Positions 42,609-51,608 of a stretch of DNA of 64,000 nucleotides are shown here, piece after piece. Below the pieces are notes generated by a model. It worked only from the letters and a program-made list of their open reading frames with translations. It did not search any database and was not told the DNA's origin. Origin of the DNA: Myxococcales bacterium (GTDB taxonomy: Bacteria; Myxococcota_A; Bradymonadia; UBA7976; UBA1532); assembly GCA_020633555.1 (NCBI GenBank), contig JACKDL010000026.1:18200-82199 (forward strand), read 5' to 3'. The stretch's first letter is position 1; each line of letters begins with the position of its first letter. The position numbers and the translations under genes are program-made.

Positions 42609-44693
42609 TCAGGGGCCGCAGTTCACCAGGGCACCGGCTCGGCCGGCGGGGGCCGCCGAGGCGTTCAGCTCCAGGTGTGCCGCGGCGCCCGCGCCCGCCT
42701 GGCCCACGGTGAAGGCTTCGGCTGGGGCGTCCAGAGTGGTCTCGACACACAGCACGCCGGCGGAGTCACCCCCGGCGCCGTTGCCGCCGGGCCCACCGGG
42801 GTGGCCCGCGCCGCCGGCCTCGCCCGCGGTGGCGCGGCTGGGGCCATCGTAGGGGTCCCGGCCCGGCGATCCGCCCTGGCCGCCGGCGAGCCCCGCGCTC
42901 CCCAGGCCGCCGGGGGCGCCCGCGCCGCCGTCCCCGACCGTCGCGGTGACATCGAGCAGGCGCAGGCCGGTGGAGCGCACCGCCAGGACGCCCACGGCTG
43001 AGCCGCCGCCCCCGCCTGGGCGGCCGCCGAAGCCGCCGCAGCCCCCTGCGCCGCCGCCGCCGCCGCTGGCGCCGAAGTGACAGCCCTCGAAGAAGTCGGA
43101 GCTGCCGCCGGCGCCCGGCCGCCCGCCGACGCCCGGCAAGCCCGGCGCCCCCGAGCCCAGGCTGGCCCAGCGGCCCAGCGCGTCCAGCGCACCGCCCGGC
43201 TGGCCCGGCGCGCCCGCGCGGCGGTTGATCTGGTCCTCGGGCCAGGCCGGGTGCGTGCCCGGGGTGGTCCCCTGGCACACGGTGACGAGGGGCCCCGCCT
43301 GACCGCCGGGGTGGGCCAGGCTGCGGATCCCGTCCAGGTCCGCGGGGCAGACCGCGCCCCAAGCGCCTCGCGCGCCCGGGATCACGGGGCCCACGGGATT
43401 GGGGGTGCTGCAGGGCATGCTGCAGCCTGGGAATGCCTCGCACATCTGGTTGTAGAGGTCGTCGCAGCCGCCGGCGCCCAAGGCGCCTGGGGCGTCGATG
43501 CCGGGGGCGCCGTCCATGAGGGCGGGGTCGAGGTCTGCGGCGACGGCCGCCGCGTCGGCGCCCGGCCAGCCGGCGCCCGCGCCGGCGACCGTGATGTGGA
43601 CGTCTTCGAGCGTGAGGGCGGGGCTGTCCACCGCCAGCACGCCCAGGGTGTGGACGCCGGCCACCCCGTCTTCGCGGGTGCCCTCGGGCGGGGGCGGGGC
43701 GTCCACCACCAGGTCCAGCCCCACGACGCCGCCCTGTGTGGCGACGCCCAAGGCCCGAAGCGCCACGATCTGGCCGTTGGCGACGGCCTGCGCGGTGGCG
43801 GTGCCCCGCACGGTCGGGCGGTCTTCGCTGGGCTGAAAGTGGGGGTGCCCGGAGTAGCCGCCGCGCAGCGTCACCCCGTCCCGCAGCGTCACCGGGCCCG
43901 GGAGCTCGCCGCTGCCCCCCACCACCACCAGGCCCACGTGGGCCAGGGCGGCCAGATCCAGCGCCGCCGCCAGGTCGCTGAAGGGCGCCTGCCGCGTGCC
44001 GCGCTGCGGGCCGGCGTAGTCCGGGTCCACGAAGAGCACGAGGTGCTCGCAGGAGCGCCCCTGGGCGGCCTCCACGGGGATCAGGTCGTCGCAGCTCAGC
44101 GCGCCCGTCTCAGCGTCGCAGGCGCTGGTGGACACCCCGCAGGCGCCGCAGGGCAGGGCCTCGACGGGCACGCAGCGGTTCAAGAAGCCGCCCTGGCCGT
44201 CGGGGCTGGGGTCGCACACCTGGGCGTCGCAGCCGGCCCCACAGCGGCGCGGGGTGGCGTCGTCGCAGGGTTCGGCCTCGCAGGCGCACTCGACCTCACC
44301 GCAGGTGACGGGCGCGTAGGCGCAGGCCCCCGCCTCGCAGCGGGCGGCGGCGCAGGGGGCCGGGGCGCAGTCGAGGGCTTCGGTACAGGGGCAGCCTTCG
44401 CCCTGGCAGGCGCAGCCGCCCTGACAGTCCAGGACCCCGCCGCAGCCGTCCGGTCGGGGCCCGCAGGCGTCGGCGGCGCAGGCCGCCGGCTCACAGCCGC
44501 CGCCGTCCGCGCCACCCTGGTCCGCCGGGCCCACGTCCGTGCCGCCCCCGTCCAGCGGGGTGCCGTCGGGGGAGCCGCCGTCGAGGGAGCCGCCGTCGAT
44601 CGAGGGGCCGCCGTCGCCCCGCGTGATGGCGCCGCCGCCCTCGCACCCAACCAGGGCCCAGAGGGCCAGGACACCGAACCGCATGAGCCGCAT
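42609..44693 (-). CDS. Type A lipoprotein, second copy
   Basis: A 694-aa paralogue of the 709-aa protein at 33774-35903, with matching order: lipobox ALVGC (with Glu, not Asp, next), repeated DGGS linker, Cys-rich head (CGPRPDGCGGVLDC, CQGEGCPC, CGACGVSTSACDAETG), beta-helix entry (LVLFVDPDYAGPQRGTR, LRGGYSGHPHFQPSEDRPTV), Gly-rich tail (GASGGGGGAGGCGGFGG) and Ala-rich end. A start codon at 44693 shares its A with the stop of the upstream type B gene (TGATG). A GTG at 44702 and an ATG at 44684 are possible alternatives. Unlike the other copy it is followed by a 106-base gap, not by a type C gene. Confidence 0.72.
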   Translation of the reverse strand: MRLMRFGVLALWALVGCEGGGAITRGDGGPSIDGGSLDGGSPDGTPLDGGGTDVGPADQGGADGGGCEPAACAADACGPRPDGCGGVLDCQGGCACQGEGCPCTEALDCAPAPCAAARCEAGACAYAPVTCGEVECACEAEPCDDATPRRCGAGCDAQVCDPSPDGQGGFLNRCVPVEALPCGACGVSTSACDAETGALSCDDLIPVEAAQGRSCEHLVLFVDPDYAGPQRGTRQAPFSDLAAALDLAALAHVGLVVVGGSGELPGPVTLRDGVTLRGGYSGHPHFQPSEDRPTVRGTATAQAVANGQIVALRALGVATQGGVVGLDLVVDAPPPPEGTREDGVAGVHTLGVLAVDSPALTLEDVHITVAGAGAGWPGADAAAVAADLDPALMDGAPGIDAPGALGAGGCDDLYNQMCEAFPGCSMPCSTPNPVGPVIPGARGAWGAVCPADLDGIRSLAHPGGQAGPLVTVCQGTTPGTHPAWPEDQINRRAGAPGQPGGALDALGRWASLGSGAPGLPGVGGRPGAGGSSDFFEGCHFGASGGGGGAGGCGGFGGRPGGGGGSAVGVLAVRSTGLRLLDVTATVGDGGAGAPGGLGSAGLAGGQGGSPGRDPYDGPSRATAGEAGGAGHPGGPGGNGAGGDSAGVLCVETTLDAPAEAFTVGQAGAGAAAHLELNASAAPAGRAGALVNCGP

Positions 44694-46668
44694 CAGTCGC
44701 ACCCCATCAGCCAGGCCGAGGGCCCGGGGAGCGCCGGGGCCCCCACGCCGTCGGCGCCCGATCCACCCGCGGCCGCGCTCAGCTCAGGCAGCGCCGACAC
44801 CTCGGGCCCGCCCCCGTGGCACAGCACGGCCACCGAGCCACCGCCGGCGCCATTCCCGCCGGGGCCGCCGGGGCCGCCGGGCTGGCCGGCCTGGCCCTGT
44901 GTGGGTTCGAAGCCGTGACCGTCAGCGCCGCCCCCGGGCAGTACCGCCGCAGCCGCCAGGGCTCCCCGCCTCCGCCGACGCCGCTCGCGCCGCCGGCGCC
45001 GCCGGGCCGGCGGCGAACCGGCCGCGCACGATCTGCAGCCGGGGAGTCCACCATGAACAGCGCGAAGGCCCAGCCGCCGCCCTGGCCGCCTTCGCCGCCC
45101 AGGCCCCCGCAGCCGCCCGCGCCGCCGCCGCCGCCCGAGGCTCCCAGCCCGCACATGGGGTACGGGCGCACGCCGCCGAAGCCGCCGCGCCCCCCCGCGC
45201 CGTGGGCGCCCACCTGCCCGGAGGTGCCGTCGCCGTCGCTGTGCCACCAGCCGTCTGCGTCGGGGGCGCCGGTGGGTCGACCCGGTGCGCCCGCCAGCGT
45301 GCCGGGCCGCTCGATGGCGGGCAGCCCGAGCTCGCCGGGGATGGGCCCCGGGCACGTGTAGCGGCCACTGCCGCCGCGGCCCCCGGCCGGCGCCCGCTGC
45401 CCGTCGTGGCAGGCAGTGCCCGCGCCGCCCTCGCCGCCCAGCACCTCGCCGTGCCACTCGGGATCGCAGTAGAAGACCTGGCCGTCCGCCTCGCACAGCG
45501 CACCGGCCGGTGCGGTGTCACGGCCGAGCTGCCCGTCCTGTTCGGCGTCGTTCACCCGCCCGGGCTCGCCGGGGGCGCCCGCTGCGCCGTCGCCGGCGGC
45601 GCCCACCTGCACGTCCACATCCACCAGGATGAGCCCCGGGGCTCGCAGCGCCCGCACGCCATAGCCGTGCACCCCGGGCTCGCGGCGCAGATCGGGGGTG
45701 CGGACGATGAAGTTCGACAGCAGCGTGGGCCGCTCGATGTCCACCGCGTCCACCGCCACCAGGCGGCCGTCGGCCACATGCACGGGATCCACCTCCACCC
45801 GGGGTCGAAGCGCCGGGCTGGGGGCGAACTCGGGGCTGCGGGTGTAGCCGCCGTAGATGCTCACCCCGTCCAGCACGGCGAAGGGGGCCGTGAAGGTGGG
45901 CGCGCCGCCCACCACGATCCCCCGGGTGTTGCGCGCCGCCGCCGCCGCGATGGCGTCGGTGAGCGCGCGGAAGGGCGCCTGCTTGCTGCCGTCGCCTGCG
46001 CCACCGTCGAAGTCGGCGTCCACATACAGGAAGGTGCTACCGTCGCGGGTGCTGTCGCACTCCACCTCGCCGGGATCCAGGCCCGGCAGGGTGAGATCGG
46101 TGCACACCAGCCCGCCGGCCACCGGATCGCAGCGCTCGCGCCCCAGGCCGCAGAGCCCGCACGGCCGCTCCGGTGGCCCGATGCAGGCGTTGCCGTAGCT
46201 GATCACCCCGTCGGTCACGGTGGGCTGTGGATCGCAGTAGTCGGCCGGGCAGGCCTCGGCCCCGCAAGGCCGCGGCGCGTCCTCGGCGCAGGCTTCACCC
46301 GGGCAGCGACACGCGCGCCCTCCGCAGGTGATGGGACTGTACTGACACTGGCCGCCCTCGCAGCCCAGGGCGATCTCGCACGGGCGCGGCGGGCAGTCCT
46401 CGCCGAACCGCGCCGGATCGCAGGCGCACAGCCCGCAGTCCAGCACCCCGCCGCAGCCGTCCTCGATGGGCCCGCAGGCCGCCTCTGGGCAGACCCGGGG
46501 CGCACAGCCGTCGGGCGCCGCGCCGTCCGGGTCCCGTGCGGCGTCTGCCGGCCCACCGTCTGCCACCTGCCCGTCGCCCGAGCCGGGGGGCATGGGCTCA
46601 CCGCCCCCGCCGTCGTCGCACGCCACCCCGGTCGCCAGCACCGCCAGCGTCCACCAGACACCTCGCAT
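44693..46668 (-). CDS. Type B lipoprotein, first gene of the run, frameshifted
   Basis: About 655-660 aa if repaired; paralogue of the gene at 40518-42502. Lipobox ATGVAC, then DDGGGGEP. The Cys-rich head has CGPIEDGCGGVLDCGLC, the beta-helix entry STFLYVDADFDGGAGDGS, PFRALTDAIAAAAA, SIYGGYTRSPEF, followed by GASGGGGGAGGCGGLGG. The reading frame changes at least twice between 44,935 and 45,045. The first site is at 45,036-45,044, where CAGCCGGGG replaces the paralogue's CAGCCCCGGCG (+ strand). The downstream frame ends in SAWLMGCD and overlaps the next start. It is probably the operon's promoter-proximal gene: 212 non-coding bases precede it and ATG 46668 has a cagggag ribosome site. Confidence 0.68.
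44935..45045 (-). other. Region of at least two frameshifts in the 44693-46668 gene
   Basis: Coding-strand frame changes from that of FALFMVDSPG to that of LQIVRGRFAAGP, and later to that of LPGGGADGHGFEPTQGQAG, each of which aligns with the paralogue. It lies at the same place in the protein as the frameshift of the other type B gene. The sequence is nearly pure G/C repeats. Confidence 0.6.
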
Positions 46669-46880
46669 GTAGCCACTCCCTGACGCATGGGCGCCCGGGC
46701 GGAGCACAACAAACCGAGCGAGGGAAACGCAAGGGAGCGTCGCCCGATCCGCCGCAACTTTGGCACGGCGCGCCAGGCGTTCGGCGATGTGAACGCGCTG
46801 AGGGAGACCGCCGCGCCGGAGCGCAGCCTGGCGGCGTCCTTGGGCAGGCCCAGCCGGCGCGGCCGAAGCCCGCGCGGGGC
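46669..46880. other. Intergenic region upstream of the giant-lipoprotein operon
   Basis: 212 bases between the POT transporter stop and the first lipoprotein gene, both on the minus strand. It must hold the operon promoter if transcription is independent of the transporter. I find a ribosome site for 46668 and an imperfect dyad (TGGCACGGCGCGCCA, + strand) but no convincing -35/-10 or -24/-12 element. Confidence 0.35.
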
Positions 46881-48812
46881 TCAGTGCCCGCCGCCGCCCA
46901 GCTCGCTCTCGTCCATGTGCATCATCTTGCTGAGCAGGGGCGACAGCACGAACACCACCAGGGCCGAGGCGCCGGCCACCACGGCGATGATGCCGAACAC
47001 CTCGCCGTAGGTGTGCACGGTCTCGGTGGGCGGGGGCAGCACGCTCTTGTCGCCGCCGCCGTGGCCCACGCCGGTGAAGGTGGCGATGATGGCCGACAGG
47101 TAGTTGCTGAAGGCCGTGGCCAGGAACCAGGCGCCCATGGTCATGGACACGATGCGCTTGGGGCTGAGGTTGGTGACCATGGCCAGACCCACCGGTGACA
47201 GACACAGCTCGCCGGTGGTGATCAGCAGGTAGGACAGCGCCAGCCAGCTCATGCCCACAATGCCGAAGGCGTCGGCCTGCTGGGCGCCGTACCACAGGGC
47301 CCCGAAGCCCAGGGCGAGCTGAGCGATGCCCAGGCCGAACTTCACGGGGGTGCTCGGTTCGAGCCCGCGCTTGCCCAGGAACGCCCACAGGGCGCTGAAC
47401 AACAGCCCGAAGAGGATGATGTAGATGGGGTTCAGCGCCTGGAACTGGCTGGTGGCCACCTCGCTGCCGGCGGTGCCCATGCCCACGTCGTCCTGGCTCA
47501 CGGGCCAGTCGATCTTGGCCGTCTTCGCGGCGCGCCAGCCGTCGATGTCGGCCATGGTGATGGTCTTGTCGCCCATCGTGCGGCCGTTCAGCGCCTGGGT
47601 GACCTCGACCTGGATGGTCTTGCCCACGTCCGCCTCGCTGACGGTGGCGGTCTCGAAGACGCGGTCCACGTTGCGGTCGGTGAACAGGTTGATGCTGCTG
47701 CCGGCCTGCTCGAAGAAGGCCCAGAACAGCATGCTGAAGAACATCATCACCAGCACCACGATCAGGCGGTCGCGCTCGACGCGCTCGCTGGCGAAGGTCT
47801 CCTTGAACAGCACGCTCAGGGCCACCGCGCCGATGACGATCATCAGCAGGCCGATGAAGCGCATCTCGATGTCGAGCACGGTGAAGAGCACGCCCAGCTT
47901 CTCATCGAGCAGCATGGCGCCGGCCACCAGGGGCACGACGGCGAAGGCGCCGATGTAGACCACCTTCTCGCGGCTCAGGCCGAGCAGCCACGGGGCCTTC
48001 AGCTTCTCCAGGTCGCGGGGCTGGCCGGCCCACTCGGGCAGGCCGCCCTTGCCGATGGCCAGGTAGGCCATGACGCCCGACAGCATGAGGAAGCCGGCCA
48101 CCAGGGCGTTGGGCCCCAGGGCGTAGATGACCTCGTCCAGGTTCAGGTAGATCATCGCCCCGCCCGAGGCGAGGGCGGTGGCCAGGATGGCGATCCGGGT
48201 GACGCCGGCCGGCAGGATGAAGACGGCCAGGCCCACGAGCATGCCGATGGTGGCCAGCCCGAAGCCGTAGTGCCAGCCGAACTTCTCGCCCACGTACCCG
48301 CACAGCAGCGGGGCCATGGCGGCGCCCAGGTTGATGCCGATGTAGAAGATGGTGAAGCCCGAGTCGCGCTTGGGGCTGCCCTCGGGGTACAGCGAGCCGA
48401 CGATGGCCGAGATGTTGGGCTTGAAGAAGCCGTTGCCCACGATGAGCAGGGCCAGGGCCGCAAAGAACGGGATCTGCGACTCGATGGTCATGACCAGGTG
48501 GCCGGCGGCCATGAGCAGGCCGCCCAGCACCACAGCCCGGCGCGCGCCCAGCACCTGATCGGCCAGCACGCCGCCGATGAAGGGCGTGGCGTACACCAGG
48601 CCGGTGTAGGCGCCGTAGATGATGTAGGCGTCCGAGTCGCTGCGCTCGAGGAAGCCCTTGATCATGTAGAGCACGAGCAGGGCGCGCATCCCGTAGTACG
48701 AGAAGCGCTCCCACATCTCGGCGAAGAACAGCATGAACAGGCCGGTGGGGTGGCCCCCGAACTGGGCCTGTTCTTCGAGGCGGGGCGAAGGCGGGTTCGC
48801 GGTGCTGGCCAT
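46881..48812 (-). CDS. POT-family proton-coupled peptide transporter
   Basis: A 643-aa membrane protein of the proton-dependent oligopeptide transporter (PTR2/POT) family within the major facilitator fold. The diagnostic first-helix motif FFAEMWERFSYYGMRALLVLYM (ExxERFxYY, proton coupling) is near residues 27-48, and GGVLADQVLGARRAVVLGG is in helix 2-3. The family motif on helix 5, FTIFYIGINLGA, is also clear. At least twelve hydrophobic segments are seen, with a large periplasmic insertion between helices 9 and 10 (about residues 375-460). It should import di- and tripeptides. Its position directly upstream of the lipoprotein run is probably incidental. Confidence 0.93.
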   Translation of the reverse strand: MASTANPPSPRLEEQAQFGGHPTGLFMLFFAEMWERFSYYGMRALLVLYMIKGFLERSDSDAYIIYGAYTGLVYATPFIGGVLADQVLGARRAVVLGGLLMAAGHLVMTIESQIPFFAALALLIVGNGFFKPNISAIVGSLYPEGSPKRDSGFTIFYIGINLGAAMAPLLCGYVGEKFGWHYGFGLATIGMLVGLAVFILPAGVTRIAILATALASGGAMIYLNLDEVIYALGPNALVAGFLMLSGVMAYLAIGKGGLPEWAGQPRDLEKLKAPWLLGLSREKVVYIGAFAVVPLVAGAMLLDEKLGVLFTVLDIEMRFIGLLMIVIGAVALSVLFKETFASERVERDRLIVVLVMMFFSMLFWAFFEQAGSSINLFTDRNVDRVFETATVSEADVGKTIQVEVTQALNGRTMGDKTITMADIDGWRAAKTAKIDWPVSQDDVGMGTAGSEVATSQFQALNPIYIILFGLLFSALWAFLGKRGLEPSTPVKFGLGIAQLALGFGALWYGAQQADAFGIVGMSWLALSYLLITTGELCLSPVGLAMVTNLSPKRIVSMTMGAWFLATAFSNYLSAIIATFTGVGHGGGDKSVLPPPTETVHTYGEVFGIIAVVAGASALVVFVLSPLLSKMMHMDESELGGGGH

Positions 48813-48937
48813 GACGGTCTCCTGGAAGTGCGCGCAACCTAGCAGCCTGGGGGGCGACGCACCACCTCGCCCCCGGGGGGCGCGCGGGCCCCACCCGCTG
48901 GGTCATAGTGGCGGCCCCTTCAACCGGGAGACACGGG

Positions 48938-50161
48938 ATGCGCGGGACGACGATGGGGCTGGTGGGGTGCCTGCTGGCCGGGCTGGGGCTGGGCTGCGAC
49001 GACGGCGGCGAGGGGGGCGGCGGCGTGGGCCCGGCCGGGCCTTGCCAGGCGGTGGGGGATCCCATCGCGTTGCCCGCGGCGTCGCGGTTCAAGGCGGCCG
49101 CCCACGGCGACGGCTACCTGGTGGTGGCCGAAGAGGGCGGCTTTGGCTCGGGGCAGTGGGGCACCACGGTCATCGGGGCCGACGGCCAGACCACCCACGT
49201 GGACGGCGCGCCGGGCCGGGATCCGCTGGCCCTGGTGGGCGGCGAGGTGGCCCTGGGGCTGGGGCTGGGGACCCGCTTCGACTTTGAAGAGGAGGTGGCG
49301 GTGCGGGCCTTCGCCAGCGACGGCTGGGCGGCGCCGGCGGAGGGCTTCAGCGCGGCGCCCCCGGCCGAGGCCGAGCTGTTCAACGACGAGGTCGCGCTGG
49401 CCCTGGGCGCGGACGGCACCCTGGTGGTGGCGTGGAGCGCGGGGCGCCCCACGTTGGAGGGGTCGCAGGTCTGGGTGCACCTGAAGCGTCCGGGCGAGCC
49501 GCTGGGCGCCGCCGAGCTGGTGTTCGCGCCCATGGTGGGCGTGCGCGACACGGCCCTGCACCTGGCGGTGGCGGCCGATGGGGCCGTGCACCTGGGCGTC
49601 ACCGCGCGCACCGGTGACACCGTGAGCCTGCTGCACAAGATACGGGAGGTCGACGGGCGCTGGGTGGGGCCCGCCCACGTGGGCCCGGTGCCCGACGCGG
49701 TGGGCAACGCCACCATGACCGGGCTGGTGGGCGGCCCGGCCGGGGTCTTCGCCATGGAGGCCCACGGGGCCGACTACGCGGCGGGCACCGACGGGGCCAC
49801 GGTGTTCTACCGGCTCGAGGGCGAAGCCTGGGCCGAGCTGGGCCGGGTGGGGGACGACCGCCCGGTGGTGGTGGGCGCCTCGGCGGCGGCGCTGCCCGAC
49901 GGGGTGGTGGCGGCGGTGGGCTACGGCCAGAACAACCTGGACTACCAGGAGAGCCGCGACACGGTGGAGCTGCTGCGCTGCAGCCCCGCCGGTTGCGGGC
50001 GCGCGCTGGTGGTGGCGCCCACGCCGGGGGTCTTCTACGACAACCCGGTGGTGGTCACCCGCGGCGACGCCGGGCTGGTGGTGTGGGCCGCCGAGGGCAA
50101 GGGGCCCGACGGCGTGGAGGCGACCTGGGCCCAGCGCTTCCGCTGCCCCGCGGCGGAGTAG
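48938..50161 (+). CDS. Lipoprotein of unknown function, probable beta-propeller
   Basis: A 407-aa protein with lipobox GLGLGC followed by DDGGEGGGG. The rest is built of repeated four-strand blocks with small and hydrophobic residues (DEVALALGADGTLVVAWSAG; LHLAVAADGAVHLGVTA; DGATVFYRLEGEAWAELGRVG), typical of beta-propellers. Four scattered Cys are present (PCQAVG, LLRCSPAGCG, FRCPAAE). ATG 48938 is chosen because a gggag ribosome site lies eight bases upstream; ATG 48953 is an alternative. It is divergent from the POT gene. No named family recognised. Confidence 0.6.
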   Translation: MRGTTMGLVGCLLAGLGLGCDDGGEGGGGVGPAGPCQAVGDPIALPAASRFKAAAHGDGYLVVAEEGGFGSGQWGTTVIGADGQTTHVDGAPGRDPLALVGGEVALGLGLGTRFDFEEEVAVRAFASDGWAAPAEGFSAAPPAEAELFNDEVALALGADGTLVVAWSAGRPTLEGSQVWVHLKRPGEPLGAAELVFAPMVGVRDTALHLAVAADGAVHLGVTARTGDTVSLLHKIREVDGRWVGPAHVGPVPDAVGNATMTGLVGGPAGVFAMEAHGADYAAGTDGATVFYRLEGEAWAELGRVGDDRPVVVGASAAALPDGVVAAVGYGQNNLDYQESRDTVELLRCSPAGCGRALVVAPTPGVFYDNPVVVTRGDAGLVVWAAEGKGPDGVEATWAQRFRCPAAE

Positions 50162-50239
50162 GCGCCGTAGGCCAGGTCCGGTGCGACGGCGTGCGGGGCG
50201 GCCTGCTAGGCTGACTGCCTGGGTGCCAGAGGGGTGGTC

Positions 50240-50833
50240 ATGACCGCGGCAGGGAAGATGGAGCGCATGTCCGAGGCCGAGTACCTGGCCTGGGAGGCCG
50301 AGCAGGCGGGCAAGCACGAGTGGCTGAACGGCGAGATCGTCGCCATGTCGGGGGCGCGGGCGCTGCACAACCTGCTGGTGGCGAACCTTGTCCGTGCCTT
50401 GCAACGGGGGTTGGACGGGCGGCCCTGCGATGTCCTGGGCAGTGACCAGCGGGTGATGGTGGCCGACTCCACCATGTACGCCTACCCCGATCTGATGGTG
50501 GTGTGTGGCCAGCCGGTGCTCAGCCCCACCGATCGGATGAGCCTGACCAACCCCACGGTGGTGGTGGAGGTGCTCTCGCCGTCCACCGAGGCCCACGACC
50601 GCGGCGCCAAGTTCGCCCACTACCGCCAGCTCCCCAGCCTGCAGGCCTATGTGCTCGTGAGCACCGAGCTGGATCGGGTGGAGGTCTTCGAGCGCGACGG
50701 GGCTGAGTGGCGCTTCCGCGAGGCCGGTGCGTCGGTGCGCCTGGACTGCCTGAGCCTGACCCTGAGCATGGCCGAGGTCTATTGGCGCGCCGATCTGTAC
50801 CGCGCCGCCGAGGCCGAGGCCGCGGCGGAATAG
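50240..50833 (+). CDS. Uma2-family PD-(D/E)XK nuclease-like protein
   Basis: A 197-aa paralogue of the protein at 21374-21958. It keeps the core elements KHEWLNGEIVAMSGA, AYPDLMVVCG, VVVEVLSPST and DRGAKFAHYRQLPSLQAYVLVS. The N-terminus KMERMSEAEYLAWEAEQAGK is the usual family start. ATG 50240 follows an agagggg ribosome site; an in-frame GTG six bases earlier is possible. The role is unknown; there is no partner gene beside it. Confidence 0.87.
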   Translation: MTAAGKMERMSEAEYLAWEAEQAGKHEWLNGEIVAMSGARALHNLLVANLVRALQRGLDGRPCDVLGSDQRVMVADSTMYAYPDLMVVCGQPVLSPTDRMSLTNPTVVVEVLSPSTEAHDRGAKFAHYRQLPSLQAYVLVSTELDRVEVFERDGAEWRFREAGASVRLDCLSLTLSMAEVYWRADLYRAAEAEAAAE

Positions 50834-50923
50834 CCCCCGCCGTGCGCCCCCGGCCGGCTCCGTGGCATCGACTGCCGTGCTCGGTGTAGAACCCCGCGGC
50901 AACCCCATCCCTCGGAGCGACCC

Positions 50924-51544
50924 ATGCTGACCCGCCGTCGGATCCTCGCTGGCCTCGTGGCCCTGACCGCCCTGGCCGTGGCCGCCCCCACCCTCGCGGG
51001 CCGCCGCGACAGCAAGCCCGCCCACGAGCAGGCCCTGGGCCAGCTCATCAACAACGTGCGCTACGGGCAGGACAACACCGCCCTGACCTTCCTGGACGGC
51101 CCGCTGCAGGGGCCCGTGCTGCTGGGCGACGCCTGGGGCAAGGGCACGGCCGAGCAGCAGGCGGAGTTCATCAAGCTGTTCCACCACCTGTTCGCGGCGG
51201 TGGCCTTCCCGAAGATGCGCGACAGCTTCCAGCACCTGACCACGGTGACCTACGACGCCCCCAAGGCGGCGGGGGACCGGATCGAGGTGGGCAGCGTGCT
51301 GCACATCCAGGCGGGCCCGAAGGAGCAGGAGCTGAAGCTGGTGTACTCGCTGAGCAAGGCGGCCGACGGCGCCCTGAAGGTGGTGGACGTGACCATCGTG
51401 GGCGAGGCGTCGATGCTGGCGAGCATCCGCGACGATCAGATCACCCCGATCATGGCCGAGGGCGGCTGGCCCAAGCTGCTGGAGCTGCTGCGGGCCCGCG
51501 CCAAGGACCTGCCGGCCATTGTCGATCAGCCGCTGAAGAAGTAG
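50924..51544 (+). CDS. MlaC/Ttg2D (HpnM-like) periplasmic lipid-binding protein
   Basis: A 206-aa exported protein. The N-terminus MLTRRRILAGLVALTALAVAAPTLA is a signal peptide, possibly Tat type (TRRRIL). The mature sequence follows the MlaC family: EFIKLFHHLFAAVAFPKM, then LTTVTYDAPKAAG, VYSLSKAADGALKVVDVTIVGEASMLASIRDDQ and a C-terminal helix pair. MlaC proteins carry phospholipids between membranes; the related HpnM is found with the hopanoid transporter HpnN. Here an MMPL transporter lies 64 bases downstream, the same pairing. A complete Mla ABC system is not in the window. Confidence 0.88.
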   Translation: MLTRRRILAGLVALTALAVAAPTLAGRRDSKPAHEQALGQLINNVRYGQDNTALTFLDGPLQGPVLLGDAWGKGTAEQQAEFIKLFHHLFAAVAFPKMRDSFQHLTTVTYDAPKAAGDRIEVGSVLHIQAGPKEQELKLVYSLSKAADGALKVVDVTIVGEASMLASIRDDQITPIMAEGGWPKLLELLRARAKDLPAIVDQPLKK

Positions 51545-51608
51545 CGCGCCGCACCAAGCCCTGACCCATGAACCAGCCGCGCGGCCGCGCGGAAAGGCCA
51601 CCCCCTCG

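Noticed and set aside
40518..46668. True collagen genes
   Set aside because: The Gly-rich tails have GG and GGAGG patterns rather than strict Gly-X-Y triplets, so they are called collagen/PGRS-like low complexity only.
46669..46880. Short open frames and an imperfect dyad upstream of the giant operon
   Set aside because: No coding signal, ribosome site or homology; the dyad TGGCACGGCGCGCCA is imperfect and not tied to a known regulator.
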